A DNA stretch of 64,000 bases from Calothrix membranacea FACHB-236. GTDB lineage: Bacteria; Cyanobacteriota; Cyanobacteriia; Cyanobacteriales; Nostocaceae. This document shows, piece after piece, positions 63,957 through 64,000 of this stretch (position 1 is its first letter; the number at the start of each line of letters is the position of its first letter). Made by a program: the position numbers and the translations under genes. The notes under the pieces are model-generated. The model did not search any database and was not told the origin of the DNA. It was given only the letters and a program-made list of their open reading frames with translations. The stretch covers positions 91,797 through 155,796 of the forward strand of contig NZ_JACJPX010000010.1 of NCBI RefSeq assembly GCF_014696315.1, given 5' to 3'.

Positions 63957-64000
63957 GGATTGGGGATTGGGGACTGGGGACTGGGGATTGGGGATTGGGG
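63957..64000. repeat. STRR array of GGGGATT/GGGGACT heptamers at the window end
   Basis: Six tandem heptamers with A/T to C variation (GATTGGG and GACTGGG), continuing past the window edge. Confidence 0.85.

Overview
The window looks like a chromosome segment of a filamentous, nitrogen-fixing (Nostocales-type) cyanobacterium. The reasons are abundant HIP1 octamers (GCGATCGC), heptameric STRR arrays between genes, a high-light-inducible chlorophyll-binding protein, a stand-alone cyanobacteriochrome-type GAF protein, a Mo-dependent-nitrogenase-family protein, large TPR/CHAT and NACHT proteins and many small foldback repeats. No rRNA, tRNA, CRISPR array, transposase or phage gene was recognised.

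Layout. 0-3.6 kb: two paralogous class III nucleotide cyclases, the first cut by the window edge, the second with a c-type-heme sensor domain. 3.7-13 kb: a housekeeping block (miaA, gyrB, principal sigma factor sigA behind a 1.57 kb leader, a high-light-inducible protein, a GyrA/ParC subunit). 13-16 kb: response regulator, TPR and membrane proteins. 16-20.3 kb: a small defence/toxin island with a RES toxin, its MbcA/ParS-like antitoxin displaced by a foldback element, a truncated HTH-NACHT ATPase and a Uma2-type nuclease. 20.5-33 kb: metabolic and stress genes (hydroxyacid dehydrogenase, MidA-type methyltransferase, aroC, SemiSWEET, radical SAM protein, menH, an InrS-like metal sensor, a Deg protease) plus a 31-residue membrane peptide and the DXCF-type bilin GAF protein. 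34-36 kb: a TPR protein with a P-loop-less STAND-like N-terminus. 36.4-45.2 kb: a tripartite efflux block, adaptor-permease-ATPase-TolC followed by a second adaptor-permease pair without ATPase. 45.2-45.8 kb: a repeat knot containing a 21-bp minisatellite. 45.8-51.6 kb: a CHAT-protease operon (TPR-CHAT protease, small helical protein, protein with two C-terminal membrane helices), the best candidate for an undescribed system. 51.6-54 kb: a HigBA toxin-antitoxin pair and a short-chain dehydrogenase. 54-59.5 kb: a giant secreted nuclease/phosphatase-phytase with RTX-like repeats and a possible Pho box. 59.9-63.9 kb: creatininase-family, cupin, nitrogenase-family, Nudix and DUF3531-like genes.

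How the parts fit. The efflux block forms a complete inner-membrane to outer-membrane route. The phytase would release phosphate outside the cell and may be phosphate-regulated. The CHAT operon, NACHT protein, RES/MbcA and HigBA pairs are typical of the conflict and cell-death gene load of multicellular cyanobacteria. The intergenic DNA is unusually rich in dispersed repeats: a MITE-like family with three copies here, a second family with two copies, GATGCGTTA hairpins, and STRR arrays that often abut start or stop codons. All functions are read from sequence motifs alone; no database search was run.
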